Below the pieces are notes generated by a model. It saw nothing but the letters and a program-made list of their open reading frames with translations. It had not been told where the DNA came from and did no database searches. A program made the position numbers and the translations under genes. A stretch of 64,000 bases of DNA. Source: Cornus controversa (taxonomy: Eukaryota > Streptophyta > Magnoliopsida > Cornales > Cornaceae). The stretch is taken from the NCBI GenBank assembly GCA_026545225.1, contig CM048845.1:34333001-34397000 (forward strand), in the 5' to 3' direction. Every line of letters starts with the position of its first letter. Position 1 is the stretch's first letter. Shown here piece by piece: positions 12,387 through 25,230 of the stretch.

Positions 12387-12396
12387 TTATTTATAC
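12387..12396 (-). promoter_or_regulatory. TATA box of the beta-tubulin gene
   Basis: On the coding strand the sequence reads GTATAAATAA, 110-120 bp upstream of the ATG at 12277. With a start site about 30 bp downstream the 5' UTR would be about 80 nt. This is inferred from position and consensus only. Confidence 0.65.
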
Positions 12397-12715
12397 GGCC
12401 ATATAACAGCCTGCAAATGATCCAACGGCTGTGATTGAGCATGTGGGTATGTGAGATTACGTAGTTGCCCTTTGGTTGGGGTGATGATGAATGGTGGTGA
12501 TTGGTTGGCTAGTTGTGATCCAACGGTTGAGAAGTGTCCGTCCAGGGAGGGATTTGGATGTTTCTATTTGTGGTGTTGTCGTTAGTGAATTTCTGTTGAT
12601 GGTTCGCCATCTGTGGCTGTTTAATTCAGCCTGGCCGACTTAAGAGACTATTCTGTTAATGTGGACAAGAAGTCAAGATATTCTACTTTTGTCTCCCTCT
12701 CACCCACTCTCACTC

Positions 12716-12756
12716 ACGCGCGCGCGCGCGCGCGCTCTCTCTCTCTCTCTCTCTCT
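12716..12756. repeat. Compound microsatellite (CG)n(CT)n upstream of beta-tubulin
   Basis: About 10 CG units are followed directly by about 11 CT units, 440-480 bp upstream of the tubulin start codon. On the coding strand this is (AG)n(CG)n. Purine-pyrimidine alternation and GA tracts are both known to affect DNA structure and plant promoter activity, but a role here is conjecture. Confidence 0.9.
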
Positions 12757-13332
12757 AACACACATAAGGGAGATAATCACATATGATGACTAGGATTATT
12801 ACATAGGTTAAAATGAATGAAAACGTGTGCATCAAGTCTAGATATGTCAGATGAATTTTGATGGTGTATATTCGTACGATAAATTTTATCGTGTGTGTTT
12901 TATACGCATAACTAAAATACACCTAATATATAATACACTGAATAAATTATAAATCTTCTCTAAATAAAAAAATAATTAATTAATTCTCAAAAATGAAAGT
13001 TTGCGTGAAATCCGAGGATGATAGTAAAAGCAAGACCAACCCAAGATAATTAAAAAGAACCATGATAAAGAACCCTATGCCCACAATCGTGACTTTGACG
13101 CAACTTTAACTGAGTGACTTACCTAAAAGCTTCAAGAGGACGCCAAAAAGGAAGTTTGAGTGTAAAATGATGAAGAAATTTGTGAAAATATCCTCAAATG
13201 AGAGCGACGTGCTAAAGTATCTAAACATAAGATTTTGACACATTTGTTCAAAGCCAAATCTAATAGGTAGTTCAATCAGAATATCAAAAATATTTCCACT
13301 CCCCTTTTAATAAAATTACCTCACTTTTTAAG
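12757..13332. other. Intergenic sequence, no gene seen
   Basis: AT-rich sequence without a long reading frame, splice pattern or recognisable repeat ends. Confidence 0.6.
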
Positions 13333-13493
13333 TGAAATTAAATATTTGTATTTTTATTTTTATTTAAAATATAATTTTTCTTTCATATACGTAAAACTGA
13401 TTGTACAAATGTGGGTGAAATGAAATATTTTTTTTTTTATTTAGAATATAATTTTTCTTCCCTATATGTAAAACTGAATGTACAAATGTGGGT
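13333..13493. repeat. Tandem duplication, two units of about 80 bp
   Basis: Two copies (about 13333-13413 and 13416-13493) each run from gaaat(t/g)aaatat to gtacaaatgtgggt, with a few differences. The second copy abuts the start of a Gypsy-like region. Confidence 0.8.
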
Positions 13494-14409
13494 CTAAGCC
13501 CAAGTAGTCAAAAGACAAGCCCAACAATAGTTAATAGAGTTAATATATTGCTAAAACCAACACACACAATCAACTGAAAGTCAAAAAAAAAGGTGACCGA
13601 TGGCCAACAATTTCTCTTCCTTCAACATTAGTTATCTTGTATCTATCAACCTGCATACACCATCAATTAAATTTTATGGTTCGGTCTTAATGGTTCTCAC
13701 GGTTCAGTCCTTCACTAACTCTAATGGGAGAAAATATCGGGCATGAGATGACGCGTGAAAATAACAGCTCGGAGTATACATGGCAGTCACGTCACAAATG
13801 ATGGGTCACCTTCCAGGTCGTCCATCGCAAGACAGCGAAGCCACAAGGGAAGATCTAAATTTTTCATTTAATTACGGAACCAGACGCTGAATTTCTGCAA
13901 TAAATCAAGAAAGAATTTCATGAGTACAATCAAGCACACGAGAAGGGTGGAATAATTACAGGCACAATTAATGTATCCACAAAATTATATAAGAGGGGGA
14001 AAGTGAATAAGAAAGGGATCGCTTCTGGAATAAGAAAAACATATAGAAATTTCTTCTAAGTGTGGTGGCAACTATTCTGCACCTACACTTTGGCGCCATC
14101 TGGGGGAACGACGTACTCAGGAATTTCTTAGAAATTTATGGCAGTACAGCTACGTTCCGAAACCATGGTAGGACATCAACCACCCATCCACAACCAGACG
14201 ATGGAGCAAAATTTGACACACGAATAGATCCTACAAGAAATATGAGAGCGATTGGAGGAATCTAATCGGCGTAATGATCTGCTCCAGGAGAGGATAGCCC
14301 AGCTCACAAGAAAGCAAACCGAGAATTCCTCACCAGGCGAGGAGAATTCAGAGGAACATGATTCCGCTTGGGAGGGAGAACGAACTCTTGACCGATCAGA
14401 GTCTCACGT
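13494..14409 (+). mobile_element. Ty3/Gypsy fragment: LTR end, primer-binding site and start of gag
   Basis: A sequence ending ...ctgcacctaca is followed at 14091 by TGGCGCCATCTGGGGGAA, a tRNA-type primer-binding site common in plant Gypsy elements. A gag-like frame begins at 14138 and contains ERIAQLTRKQTENSS-type, Glu/Gln-rich residues. The left border of the LTR is not clear; I place it between 13494 and 13600. The element stops at 14410, where a different minus-strand LTR begins. It is a broken remnant. Confidence 0.65.
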
Positions 14410-17055
14410 TGTCACACCCCAATTTCCATTCTTTAGAAACCAAGGGTGATTGGATTGTTACATCACCATCTTGTCTTTCAAATCTCACTGTGATACCATA
14501 CTCTGATACCAAGTTGTCACCCCCCGATTTTCATTCCCCGGGAACCAAGGGTGAACAGTGTTTCCACATCACTATCACCTCACATCAACACCTTACACTT
14601 GCGGAAGCTTAAATACCTACACATGTATGTCTACGCATGCCCTAACATCAACCTTAGCTAAGGCCCCACACCTGGCCACACTTGCACAACACTGGTTGCT
14701 AGTTCCTATTTTCACACAATTGAAACTTCGATTGTGCGAAACCTGACTTTTGCATGATCGAAGTGCTTCACGCAATCGAGATGCTTGCGAAGTAGTATCG
14801 AAATATCAACCCTCTTAGGACTTTTCATCCTTAAATGACTGCATTTTCTCGATTGTGCAAAACAACCATTTTGCACAATCAAAAACTTCGATCATGCAAA
14901 ATGATCATTTCGCACGATCGAAATTCTCTCTATGGAGAATTTATGCTATCTCACAACTTGGTCTTTTTGATTCCCAACCCTCACTCTAATCATCTGGAGT
15001 CATCCATATAATATTTAAATCATTAATCAATGTTATTTCATTAGACACATAGCTCAAATCATCAATGGAATGCTATAGCATCATTAGTTCCACTCTGAGT
15101 CAAGCAATGAACCTATTATTCTCATAATTTATACACTTTCGGGACTCAACTCCCTGTAAGATTAGAATCTGAGACTGAATCCTATACCATTGGATAGAGA
15201 ATCAAAAAATATACAATTTCTAAACAAACCACACTCAATTCCGATCTAAAACGAAAGACTTATGCCCGTTTGAAGTTTGGATACATTAGAAAATTTTGAT
15301 TGTGCGAAATTGCACAATCAAAATTGCACAATCAAAATTGCACTCTCCAGAATTTCCTACAACTTCACATTTTGTCCATTTTGGGTCCAAATCACATTCT
15401 AACCACCTAGGACCATTCCCTCAACATTAAGATCATCCATACATGATAAATCATCACACACAAATTCCAAATCACACATTTGGAACATTATGATCTCACC
15501 ATCCTCAAACATTTCTATCAAAATGCATATATCATTGCATACATTCACAATATCCATACACTAACTTCATTGGTTACACATACAAGGTCTAAATGAATAT
15601 ACAAGTTACATATAACGTTAATGTAAATATAACTCAACATAATCCACATGCCATCTGCCGGCATGGAGAGCCAAATACGTATTTCACCCTCAAAACCTCA
15701 AAATACACCAAAATGCTCCAAGTGACCAAGCAATTCCTTTTTTGTCCGTCCATAATTGCCTTAGCTATAAAAATGTTTGGGGGAGCGGGGTGAGCACCAC
15801 TGCGGCTCAGTAGGAATACCCCAACCCTCCTAAGTGTCGACTAGATACCGACCTACATGGAATGCATGTTGTTACACTACATGCCACATCAACAACTTCA
15901 CATTCATTCAACACAAGATACAAGTATGGGTACTTATATACATAGAATGCTATTTTCATGCTTCGTTCATGCTCATCAATACTAAATAAATGTCTAGCAT
16001 GCCTCTCATCACCTTATACCACATATAGGACATACATGTGCAAAACATGCATATTATGTCACATATGCCTACAATCCCAAACTTAACATACTTTACTCAT
16101 GCTCTACTCAATGCATACACTTGCTACACATAACTAGCATGCATTTTACATTGGCACCTCAACACATAACCACAAAAATATTCATCATTTCACATAATTT
16201 CACATGTACACACATTTAGGTATTCATGCTCTCAACTTAACACATTTACACATACTTGTTCCTCATGCTTTGCACAACACAATCCACATCAATTTTGCAT
16301 GGAAGAGACTCAAGAGAAGGAGAAAACAATAAATCCCACCCCTCTCACCACTCTTATTTATGCAAAACACACCATATACTTCACCTCTTCACCCGAAACC
16401 CTAGAATCGACAAATAGAAGAGAAGAAGAACCCCTACCTCAAAAATAAAGGTTGTCCAACCACTTCCCAAGATTTCTAGCAATCTCTACCTTGCCAAAAC
16501 TTGCATTTGTTCAGTTCAAACTGAAGCCCTAGCCGTCCCCTACACATTTTCTTTCTTCGGCGAATCACGAATACAAGTCGAATGCACCTAAAATGTAGAG
16601 AGAAGGTGGGGGGATAAAGTGGGAGAGATTTAGAGAGAGAGAGATAGCCATAAGAAATGGCTGAGATATCTCAGCCCTAGATATTTATAATATCTGGGGT
16701 GCCAAATGACCAAAATGCCCCCAAGTCACTTAACGTACCTTCCCGGGCTCCGTTTTCGATTTCGAAAACTTCTGTGATCTCAAAATAGCTTCATTACCTC
16801 TTTAAACATTTCGTCTAAGCCAATCTCAAAAATAATTATTTTCCAAAATTTTCCGAATTTCTCGGGCCCACTCGAATCGCGTCCCGGGCCCTCGTTTGAC
16901 CAAAAAGTCAAACTTCTCTAAATTTTTTGAAAACTTTCAAAAATCTCATAACATGTTTTCCACTCTCGAAACATCCAGAATATCATTCGAAACACATTTA
17001 TAGTGAAAATGGTGAAAATTTTGAAAACCAGTCATATTTGGTTTCGGTCTCTACA
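14410..17055 (-). repeat. LTR of a minus-strand Tekay-like chromovirus element (3' LTR in its sense)
   Basis: In its own sense the LTR starts TGTAGAGACC (17055) and ends GGGGTGTGACA (14410). A purine tract, AAAGGTGGGGAGGT type, precedes the start at 17056-17070, so this is a 3' LTR. Its last about 105 bp hold a second copy of the LTR end plus a primer-binding-site-like motif. The same doubled end occurs in the LTR at 45603, so that LTR is the likely partner. It carries quasi-palindromes of TTCGATTGTGCGAAA type at 14705-14930 and 15295-15345. Confidence 0.8.
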
Positions 17056-17571
17056 ACCTCCCCACCTTTAAAGAATTTCGTCCACGAAATTAACATCATA
17101 CTCTGAATCTCAAGGGTGTTGTAACTAAACCTTAAGTGACCTCTCATTTCTTCCTTTTATCACAAGAAATAATCATAACTCGCCGGTATCCAACACGCGG
17201 CTTCCACTCCGTAACTAACAAGGTTCTTGGTTATCACATCACACCACTTTGCACCAAATTTCATAAAATATCAAACTGTTGGCACATCTCGAACGATGTC
17301 CACACATCTCCAAAACTATTGTGCCATCATCATATTGTAACTAACATGGCTATAAATTATATCCCAAATCAAGTTTAGGAAGATCAAAACTGTAATCAAT
17401 TTACTTTCTAACCTACCAACTTTCCAATCAGTGAAAGTATATCATGCCCCAAAATTTGGAACAGCGAGACTCTCCCAGATCGACCCGAATCCCAAGTGTG
17501 AATCCATTCACTCAACCCCGTGAACAACCTTAACCACACTCATGCGATAGTATCAAGCTTTGATACCATGC
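17056..17571 (-). mobile_element. Short internal segment between two chromovirus LTRs
   Basis: The left edge (17056-17070) is the polypurine tract of the LTR at 14410-17055. The right edge (17557-17568) is, on the minus strand, TGGTATCAAAGC, an initiator-Met tRNA primer-binding site next to the LTR at 17572. Only about 500 bp separate them and no coding sequence is seen. This is therefore a reduced or recombined element rather than a complete one. Confidence 0.7.
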
Positions 17572-20294
17572 TGTCACGCCCCGAAATCCATTGCCCGAAA
17601 ACCCGAGGTGACATCCGTCCATTTACCCATAATTACAGTAGAAGCTTAATCACATTCATGCATCTATATATACACATAAGTATACGTATGTATATACACA
17701 CAACTCAACATCAACCAATCCCAGTGGGCTTCCACCATACACCTTTCAATGATTACCTCACACAAGCACGGGTACATAACTCCTTGTAAGTCCATAATCA
17801 TAGGTTAGAAGTGAAACCATTGGAAATAGAGTTTCAAAATACTCAATTTCAAAAAAAGAATCGCTTGATTCGGGTTTGAAACGACCAAGTTATGCCTATT
17901 TCAAGATTTTGAAAATCTGCATTAGTCGACTTGTCAGTCGACTTAAAAGTGAATCAGTCGACTTATGAAGTGCATCAGTCGACTATTTTGCTGCTATAGA
18001 AAGCTCTAAAATGCTCTGCCAACAATAGTCGACTTATAGAAGGGAGTAAGTCAACTAATTCAACCTGGAAACCCCATTTCACACCTTCTTGACCAAAATT
18101 TACCCCAATACTCATATATAAACCTTTCCAACACATAAAGCTCATCCAACAACATTCAAATCATCTAGAAATGCTATATCATCATGCCCATTTATCAAAT
18201 CACACACTTGAATCACAAAGGTCTCATAATTCATTTTCATCTCTACATATGTCCACAAATTCTCATAAACCAACCTCATCTTTATACATACAAGATTCAA
18301 ATGAAAAACAGAAGTTACATATGTGGTAATGTAAGTACAACATTTATATAATCTCAAAACATTCATTGGGTCCAAAACATACATCCCAAGTCTAAATGAC
18401 TTCCAAGTTCATAGTTATTACAAGGATTTCATGCATAAGGTCCAAAAATGCTAAAAATCCAACCATGACTACAATTTCATAATCAACGTGCCACAAGTCG
18501 GCACGGATAGCCACAATGTATATAACTTCCAAAAAATAACAAAATACAACTAGAGTTCCACTTGGACATTTAAGTCCTATCCGTCGTCGGTGCCTTATCT
18601 GTAAAAAGAGTTTAGAATAAAGGGGTGAGCACCACTGCGGCTCAATAGAGATCCCCCAACCCTCCTGAGTGCCGACTTGACACTAACCTACATGGAATGC
18701 ATATGAATACACAACATGCCACGTCAACGATCTCACAAACAAATCAACCAATTCAATTAAAGAGGATGACATATTTCACGAATCATGCTTAACATTTTCA
18801 AACATAAAAGCATTAAGGAAAGTAAATGCTCTCTCTCGGTCCTCATCCGATACCCTACATGATGGGTCCGCTCCGAGGATCACGTGACCTTGGACACCTC
18901 CAATAACCATCCTATGACCTGGACCACTCCGAGGGGTCATTCTATCATGACAATGTATAAGATTGCCATTAAGTGAGGGGACAACTCCGAGACTCATAAT
19001 TCTTGGACAATCTCTGATTCTAGGCATTAAGCCTTAGTATGGCGGGTCCACTCTGAGGGCCATACGTAGTGGGTAATTTTACCACATTTCTCAACACGGT
19101 TGAACCACTCCGAAGTCTCGTGTAACTCTTTTGCATCATTTTTCCGCAACCTCCCACATATGGAATACGAATGCATAAACACATGGCATTTTATTTTCAT
19201 GCTCTACTCATGCTCATTGATACTAAAAGGAAGTAAAAAGCATGTTTCTCATCACCACATACCACATATAGCACATATATGTATAACACATGCATATAAC
19301 CTCTCATATGCATACAACTTCAAAATTACCATACTTTACTCATGCTACACTCAATGCATAATTTTAGCACATAGAACTAACATGCATTCAACCACCACAT
19401 ATCCCACATATAATCACATATATATCATAAGGTTATGCATTTGCACACAAATCCCAAATTGAGCACATAACACCTATATACCCAATTTCTTCCATTCACA
19501 CACTTTAACCCACATGCTAAAATCAACATAAGGAACACTAAATGTGCAAAGATAGGATTCAAGAGAAGGAGAAAATCTGACTTCCCACCCCTCTCACTCT
19601 CCTAAAGCATGTGATACACAACCTATACCTCTCCTCTTCACCCGAAACCCTAGAATCGACAATTAAAAGAGAAGAATAACTCCTACCTTGAAAATGAAGG
19701 CCTTCCAAGCACTCCACCAAATTTCCAGCGACGTCTACCTTGCTGGATCACAACTTTGTTCGGTCCAAAGGGAAGCCCTAGTCGTCCCCTACGTACCTCC
19801 TTTCTTCAGCGGAACTTGAATCACACCCGAACGACTCCGAAATGTAGAGAGAAGGTAGAGAAGAGAAGAGGAAGCAATATAAAGAGAGAAACAACCGTGT
19901 ATAATGGCTGAGATCTCTCAGCCTTGATATTTAAAATATCTTGGCTCTTAAAAAGACTAAAATGCCCCCAACCACTTAACATAACTTTCTGGACTCCGTT
20001 TTTGATTTTGAAAACTCCTACGGCCTCGAAATCACTTCCTCCACTCTCTAAAAATTTCATCTAAGCCATTCCCAAAAATAAATATTTTCAAAAATTTTCT
20101 GAATTTTCAGGTCCACTTAAGTCGCATCTCGAGCCCCACTTCTCCAAATCTTACAAAAACTTTTCAAAACCCTTAAAACACTTTCCAAATATGTTCCCCA
20201 CACTCAAAACATGTTAAACATCACTCAAACTGCATTTATGGCAATTATTATGTGAAAAATGCAAAATCGTCCAAAATTGGTCACGGTCTCTACA
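17572..20294 (-). repeat. Second, related chromovirus LTR
   Basis: The plus strand begins TGTCACGCCCCG and ends GGTCTCTACA. It shares blocks with the LTR at 14410-17055 (for example ggtgagcaccactgcggctc and cttcacccgaaaccctagaa) but differs by roughly a fifth to a quarter in those blocks and more elsewhere. The two are subfamilies, or a very old pair. It contains an array of AGTCGACT palindromes at 17930-18055. No matching 5-bp duplications flank it. Confidence 0.78.
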
Positions 20295-22621
20295 GTATAT
20301 GCATATGCATCCCTTTCTAGTAATTCACCCTCCTTGAATCAAAATTCTTAAAGTTCTCACACCAGACAATATTATGTTCACAATCCAAACTTACACCTTT
20401 CATACATGATCTGAGGCTAATGTTTGTTGAGGATTGATAACTCAATCCTAGGCTGGTTCGATTACCTTTCTCCAAAACTCATGAAATCTTTACTCTCAAA
20501 GTCTCACAATGAATCCTTAGATCCTTTCAATTTCACCGGTACCACAAGGTACGGTTCACAAGTAACAAAAATCTGCGGAAACCTTTACCGTTCACGTCAC
20601 ATTTTTTCCTCAATTAACAACTAATCAAGACAAACCAATAATATTATCACTGTCATTCTCTCATGACATATAAATTAGGCATGTCCTAAAACTAATCAAA
20701 TCACATATGACAATCGAAACTCAATCTCTCAGGGTCACACCACCCACAATGATACATCTATAGACTAAATTGTCTCTTATGATGAAAATCTCATATCAGC
20801 AAGTGTGTCAATAGACAAAGTTGTGTTTCAATGATAACAAGCACACCCTCAGGTGTGTTAAATGGCTAAACTGCCCCTCAACGAAGATCACCAAATCTAA
20901 GGGTTGCGTCCACAAACAAAACTGTGTCTATAGTGATGACAACAATTCCATAATTGATGGGCCAATAGACAAAACTGCGTCCCCCACCACTGATGCGTCA
21001 ATAGACAAAACTGCGTCTAAGTGACAACACCAACCACAATTGTGACAATGACCAAAACTGCGCCTAAAGTCACCACCACTTGTCAATAGAAAAAACTGCG
21101 TCTAAGTGACAATAATTGGGTCGATAGACAAAACTACGTCCATACGACTCCGACCCTCAACTGATGTGCCAATAGACAAAACCGTGTCTAAATGACGACA
21201 CCACTCATATGCGACAATGGACAAAACTGCGCCCAGAGTCACCACTTGTGTCAATAGACAAAGGTACGTCTAAATGACAATGATTGGGTCGGTAGACAAA
21301 ACTGCATCCCCACGACTCCGATCCTCAATTGGTGTGCCAATAGACAAATCTGCGTCTAAGCGACAACACCACTCAAATGGGACAATGGACAAAACTGTGT
21401 CCAGAGTCACCACCACCTCGTCAATAGATAAAACTGTGCCTAAATGACAAGAATCTCAACAGATGTGTTAATAGACAAAACTGCATCTAAATGACAACAC
21501 CACCACAAATGTGACAATGGACAAAACTGTGTCCAGGGTCACCATCACCTGTGTCAATAGACAAAACTATGCCTAAATGACATGAGTCTCAACAATGGAT
21601 GGGTCAATAGACAAAATTGCTTCCATATGAGACCGATCCTCCAACTGATGTGTCAATAGGCAAAATTGCGTCTAAATGACAGCACCACAATGATCATCCC
21701 AAATTCTGTAACCTCTTGAGAATCTTAATTGTCCCCTCAAGTATTCTATCATGTACGGGAACTCATACCCTCAAGAGCGGTTTGAACTAACTTACTCTTG
21801 TCATCACAATCTCAATCATACACCCATTTATGAGCAAAACTTGCTATACTCGCAACATTCACCTTTCATTTCCTTACTCGCCAATACCCAACGAGTCAAT
21901 TTTACAACTACTTGGACTTGACACATTATAAGAGAAGCACTAATCAAGAAAAATGTCCAGCTATGCCATTTCACCTTGTTAGTTTGACCCAGGCAATACG
22001 CATTTCTTGTCCTCACACATTTAATTTCCTCAAACCTATAATCACAATCCAATCCCCATTTTTTTTTCATACGAAAATCACTGCGTAGGGACTTTCTCAA
22101 AGTCCTAAGCTCCCACAATTGGAGTTTAACACAACTCCTACTTCTCGACCATCATTAGCTCACTTAAGTTCAAATCTTTGGCATGTCTCATCAAATCTCC
22201 AGAACTAGAAACCCTAGGCAATAATAACATGCCTAATAACCAAACCTCATGTATGGTTCACTTTCACAATCCTCTAAAGCACTTACTAAAAAAACTCACA
22301 TAGTTCTGTCCAATTTCATAGGCTATCACCTAATGGAATCCAATTCCAAATCTAGGATCTTACATCCTATCGATCTCACAATCTTGAAGTCTATCATCAC
22401 ATGTCTATCTCAACATCACAATCTGCTCAATTTTCAAACCTCTACCTAGGTTTACCAAAATCCTCAAAATTCAGGACTTCTAAGTAGTGACTATATGTCG
22501 CTACTAAGCACGTGACGCATAATGAAACACTAAAATGCAATGCTCAGTCCCATGAGTAGCATAATCTACATAGCACATAACATATAACATGTTAAATCAA
22601 TTAAACACACATAATGCATGA
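20295..22621 (-). mobile_element. Non-coding internal region of a Gypsy-type element with a satellite-like array
   Basis: No coding sequence is seen on either strand. The stretch lies between the LTR at 17572-20294 and a TRIM array. Its base composition resembles the leader and downstream parts of the element at 43745-45602, which has the same orientation. It may be the same outer element on the far side of the nested block. It contains the higher-order repeat annotated separately. Confidence 0.45.
20795..21690. repeat. Higher-order tandem repeat: about 42-bp modules in a 170-bp unit
   Basis: About 20 modules share the core AGACAAAACTGCGTC. They fall into four types in a fixed order: gccaatag (20961, 21167, 21337), gacaatgg (21043, 21212, 21382, 21513), gtcaatag (21084, 21249, 21419, 21553) and gtcgatag (21120, 21288). 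Same-type modules recur at about 170 bp in the best part, 20960-21420. The edges are more decayed. The array lies within retroelement sequence. Confidence 0.88.
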
Positions 22622-23225
22622 TGTAATACCCTGCTCCAACACATGCTATGATATTGTCCGCTTTGGGCCTAAGCCCGCACGGTTTTGCTCTTGAGTTTTA
22701 GTCCAAAAGGCTTCATACCATTTGAAGAGAACATATTACATATAAGCACATCCCCTTCTCCACACCCAGGCGATATGGGATTGAGCACCCTGTACCCTGT
22801 CAGTATGGTAGCTCAGCCCAGTGTCTATCTTCGCACCAGCCCACTCACACCTGTCCACAACGGTTACTACAATCCACCCCCCTACGAGGCCCAACGTCCT
22901 CGTCGACACACTTCCGACTGGGTTTAGGCTCTGATACCAACTGTAATACCCTGCTCCAACACATGGTATGATATTATCCGCTTTGGGCCTAAGCCCGCAC
23001 GGTTTTGTTCTTGGGTTTTACCCCAAAAGGCCTTATACCATTTGAAGAGAACATACTACATATAAGCACATCCCCTTCTCCACACCCAGGCGATGTGGGA
23101 TTGAACACCATGTACCCTGTCAATGTGGTAGCTCAGCCCAGTGTCTATCTTCTCACCCGCCCACTCACACCTGTCTACAAGGGTTACTACAATCCACCCC
23201 CCTACGAGGCCCGACGTCCTCGTCT
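22622..23225 (-). mobile_element. TRIM element with an extra adjoining unit (tandem TRIM)
   Basis: Two nearly identical LTRs of 250 bp (22622-22871 and 22942-23191) start and end TGTAATA...TACTACA on the plus strand. The 70-bp interior (22872-22941) has a polypurine tract (rc of atccacccccct) and an initiator-Met primer-binding site (rc of ggctctgatacc, 22927-22938). No coding capacity exists, as in all TRIMs (terminal-repeat retrotransposons in miniature). After the second LTR the interior sequence starts again (23192 to about 23225) and then stops. The locus is thus part of an LTR-interior-LTR-interior tandem array. The 80-87-residue ORFs here are LTR sequence. Confidence 0.9.
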
Positions 23226-24112
23226 GCAACCTTTGTGGATGGGTGTGAGTGGTATCAAACAAGCATAGAATACAATAACAAAAGAAAAAGAATTACAAAT
23301 TCTGAAAGGAAAGTCTAACTGAAATGAATAATCATGTTAAATAACATTGTATTATTCTGATTGATACAACTTGGAAGTTCAGTAACCCACGGACCCCTTA
23401 ACCAAACAAAAAACATAAAAGTAAAACTTTATGAACCGATTTGAGTCCCTACACTAAAGTATAGTAAGAAATGGATGATTGTCAAGCTCTACGAACTCCA
23501 CACGCAAATCTCCAGGTAAAAACTGTCTGGAACCTGAAATATCAACAAAGTGGGTTAAACCCATGAGCAAATTCTTTCTACTACAACCCAATCAGAGAAT
23601 CGGTAAACATGCCCTCTATATGAGGACAGTAAAGACATATAGATATAATTATACCGTTTAGTCATTAAATCTCCTATCTTAGAAGTAACTAGAACTATGT
23701 TCTGAACTAACCCATCCATTATCACAATACAGATAAAATAAATTTCTAAGTTCAAACCATAAACAATCCTAACATGCCTTCTTCCATATATTCTACAAAT
23801 GCCTTACAAGGTATTAGGCATACCTATCCTGCCTCCATCAATAATCCTTTCCCAAGACAATAAATTTATGTTTATATACAATTAAAGATAATCCACCAGC
23901 TCATAAATATATATCCCCAATTAACCCTATGACCCAAGAATAGAGCCACCCCACACCCTACACTAACACATCAGTTATCTTAATGCAAATGCAGACTAGT
24001 TTTAAGTTTACACAAGAAATAATTGTAACACGCTCGAATATATAACGAGAAACGTTCTTACTAGATATTAGGCAATCCTGACATGCTCCAAATAAAATAT
24101 AAAGATACCATA

Positions 24113-24377
24113 TTAGGTGTTTGGTGATCCCGACAAGCCTTGGCAATCCCAATATGCCAAATATAATGCATAGATATCTTATTAGGTATGGGCGATCTTG
24201 ACACGCCGGGCAATCCTTACATGCCAAAATAAAATGTATAGATACCTTATTAGGTATGGGCGGTCTTGACACGTTGGGCAATCCTTACATGCCAAAATAA
24301 AATGCATAGATACCTTATTAGGTATGGGCGATCCTGACATGCCGGGCAATCCTTACATGCCAAATAAAATGTATAGA
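24113..24377. repeat. 65-bp minisatellite, four units, inside the LTR
   Basis: Units begin ttattaggtatgggcgatc and contain the core gggcaatccttacatgcc. Copies lie at about 24113, 24183, 24248 and 24313. The last three are nearly identical and the first is more diverged. Confidence 0.9.
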
Positions 24378-24746
24378 TGCAGTCCCAAGATGAAACATAA
24401 AATAAACAAGGTGCATTATAATTTTAATTTGCACAAACAAAGTAATTCAAATTATCTGACATGCAATTATCACCATAAGACAAATTGTTTACAAGTAAGC
24501 TATAATCAAGTATTTAATGGGCATTTATATCCTTAAAGGAAAATACATTCAAGTAAATCAAGTAACACAATTTAACCACCTTAGAAGCAAACACCCAATC
24601 CAACCCCCAATGCACTCAAATCTATGAGGGAGTCTAAACCAAACTCTTATCTAGGCTTCTGGGCCTATTCTACTTCTAAGAACCCTATTAAATCATTCTA
24701 GAATTTTCTAAAATTTAAAAAACATTTCCAACAAATAAAAGAAGGT

Positions 24747-25230
24747 GAAAAATCCAACTTTTAGATACTTTAAAAATTAATTGAACACCAAGGGAAGCTC
24801 ATTTCATGATAAAAATTTAAACCCAAGTTTATTTAAGCTCCAAAAAGTTATAGCAAAAATTTAAGAATTTTTGGAATTACAAAAGTATTTTCTAAAATTA
24901 CAGAAACTGAAAAACCCAACTTTTGGACACTTTAAAAATCAATTGAACAACAAGGAAAGATTATTTTAAGTTGAAAGTTTAAACCTAAGTGTATTTAGCC
25001 TCCAAAAAGTTACAGTAAAAATTTAGGAAGTTTTGGAAATTTCTAAGTATTTTCTAAAATTAAAGAAGCTGAAAAATCCAGTTTGTTAGACACTTTAAAA
25101 ATTAATTTAAAGACAATGGAAAATCATTTTGACATGAAATTTAAACCCCAAGCTCCTTAAGCTCCCAGGAAGTTGACATAAAATTTTGGGAATTTTTCAA
25201 ATTATAAAAGTATTTTTAAAAAATGATCTT
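24747..25230. repeat. 162-bp tandem repeat, three units, inside the LTR
   Basis: Units start at gaaaaa(t/c)cca (24747, 24909, 25071). Each runs through a cactttaaaaat block, a caagctc/agcctcc block and an aaaagtattttct block. Similarity is moderate, so this is an old expansion within one LTR family. Confidence 0.85.

Noticed and set aside
14410-20294. A simple single element with the LTRs at 14410 and 17572 as its own pair
   Set aside because: The two LTRs are too different, the flanks show no matching 5-bp duplication, and the doubled LTR end at 14410 matches the LTR at 45603 better.
20795-21690. CRISPR-like array
   Set aside because: Repeats are imperfect and the parts between them are repeated too, in a four-module order. 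The genome is a plant. It is a higher-order tandem repeat.
22685-23268. Two similar proline-rich ORFs (80 and 87 codons), also seen reversed at 43150-43682
   Set aside because: They are translations of the TRIM LTR and interior. Similarity between them reflects the repeated DNA.
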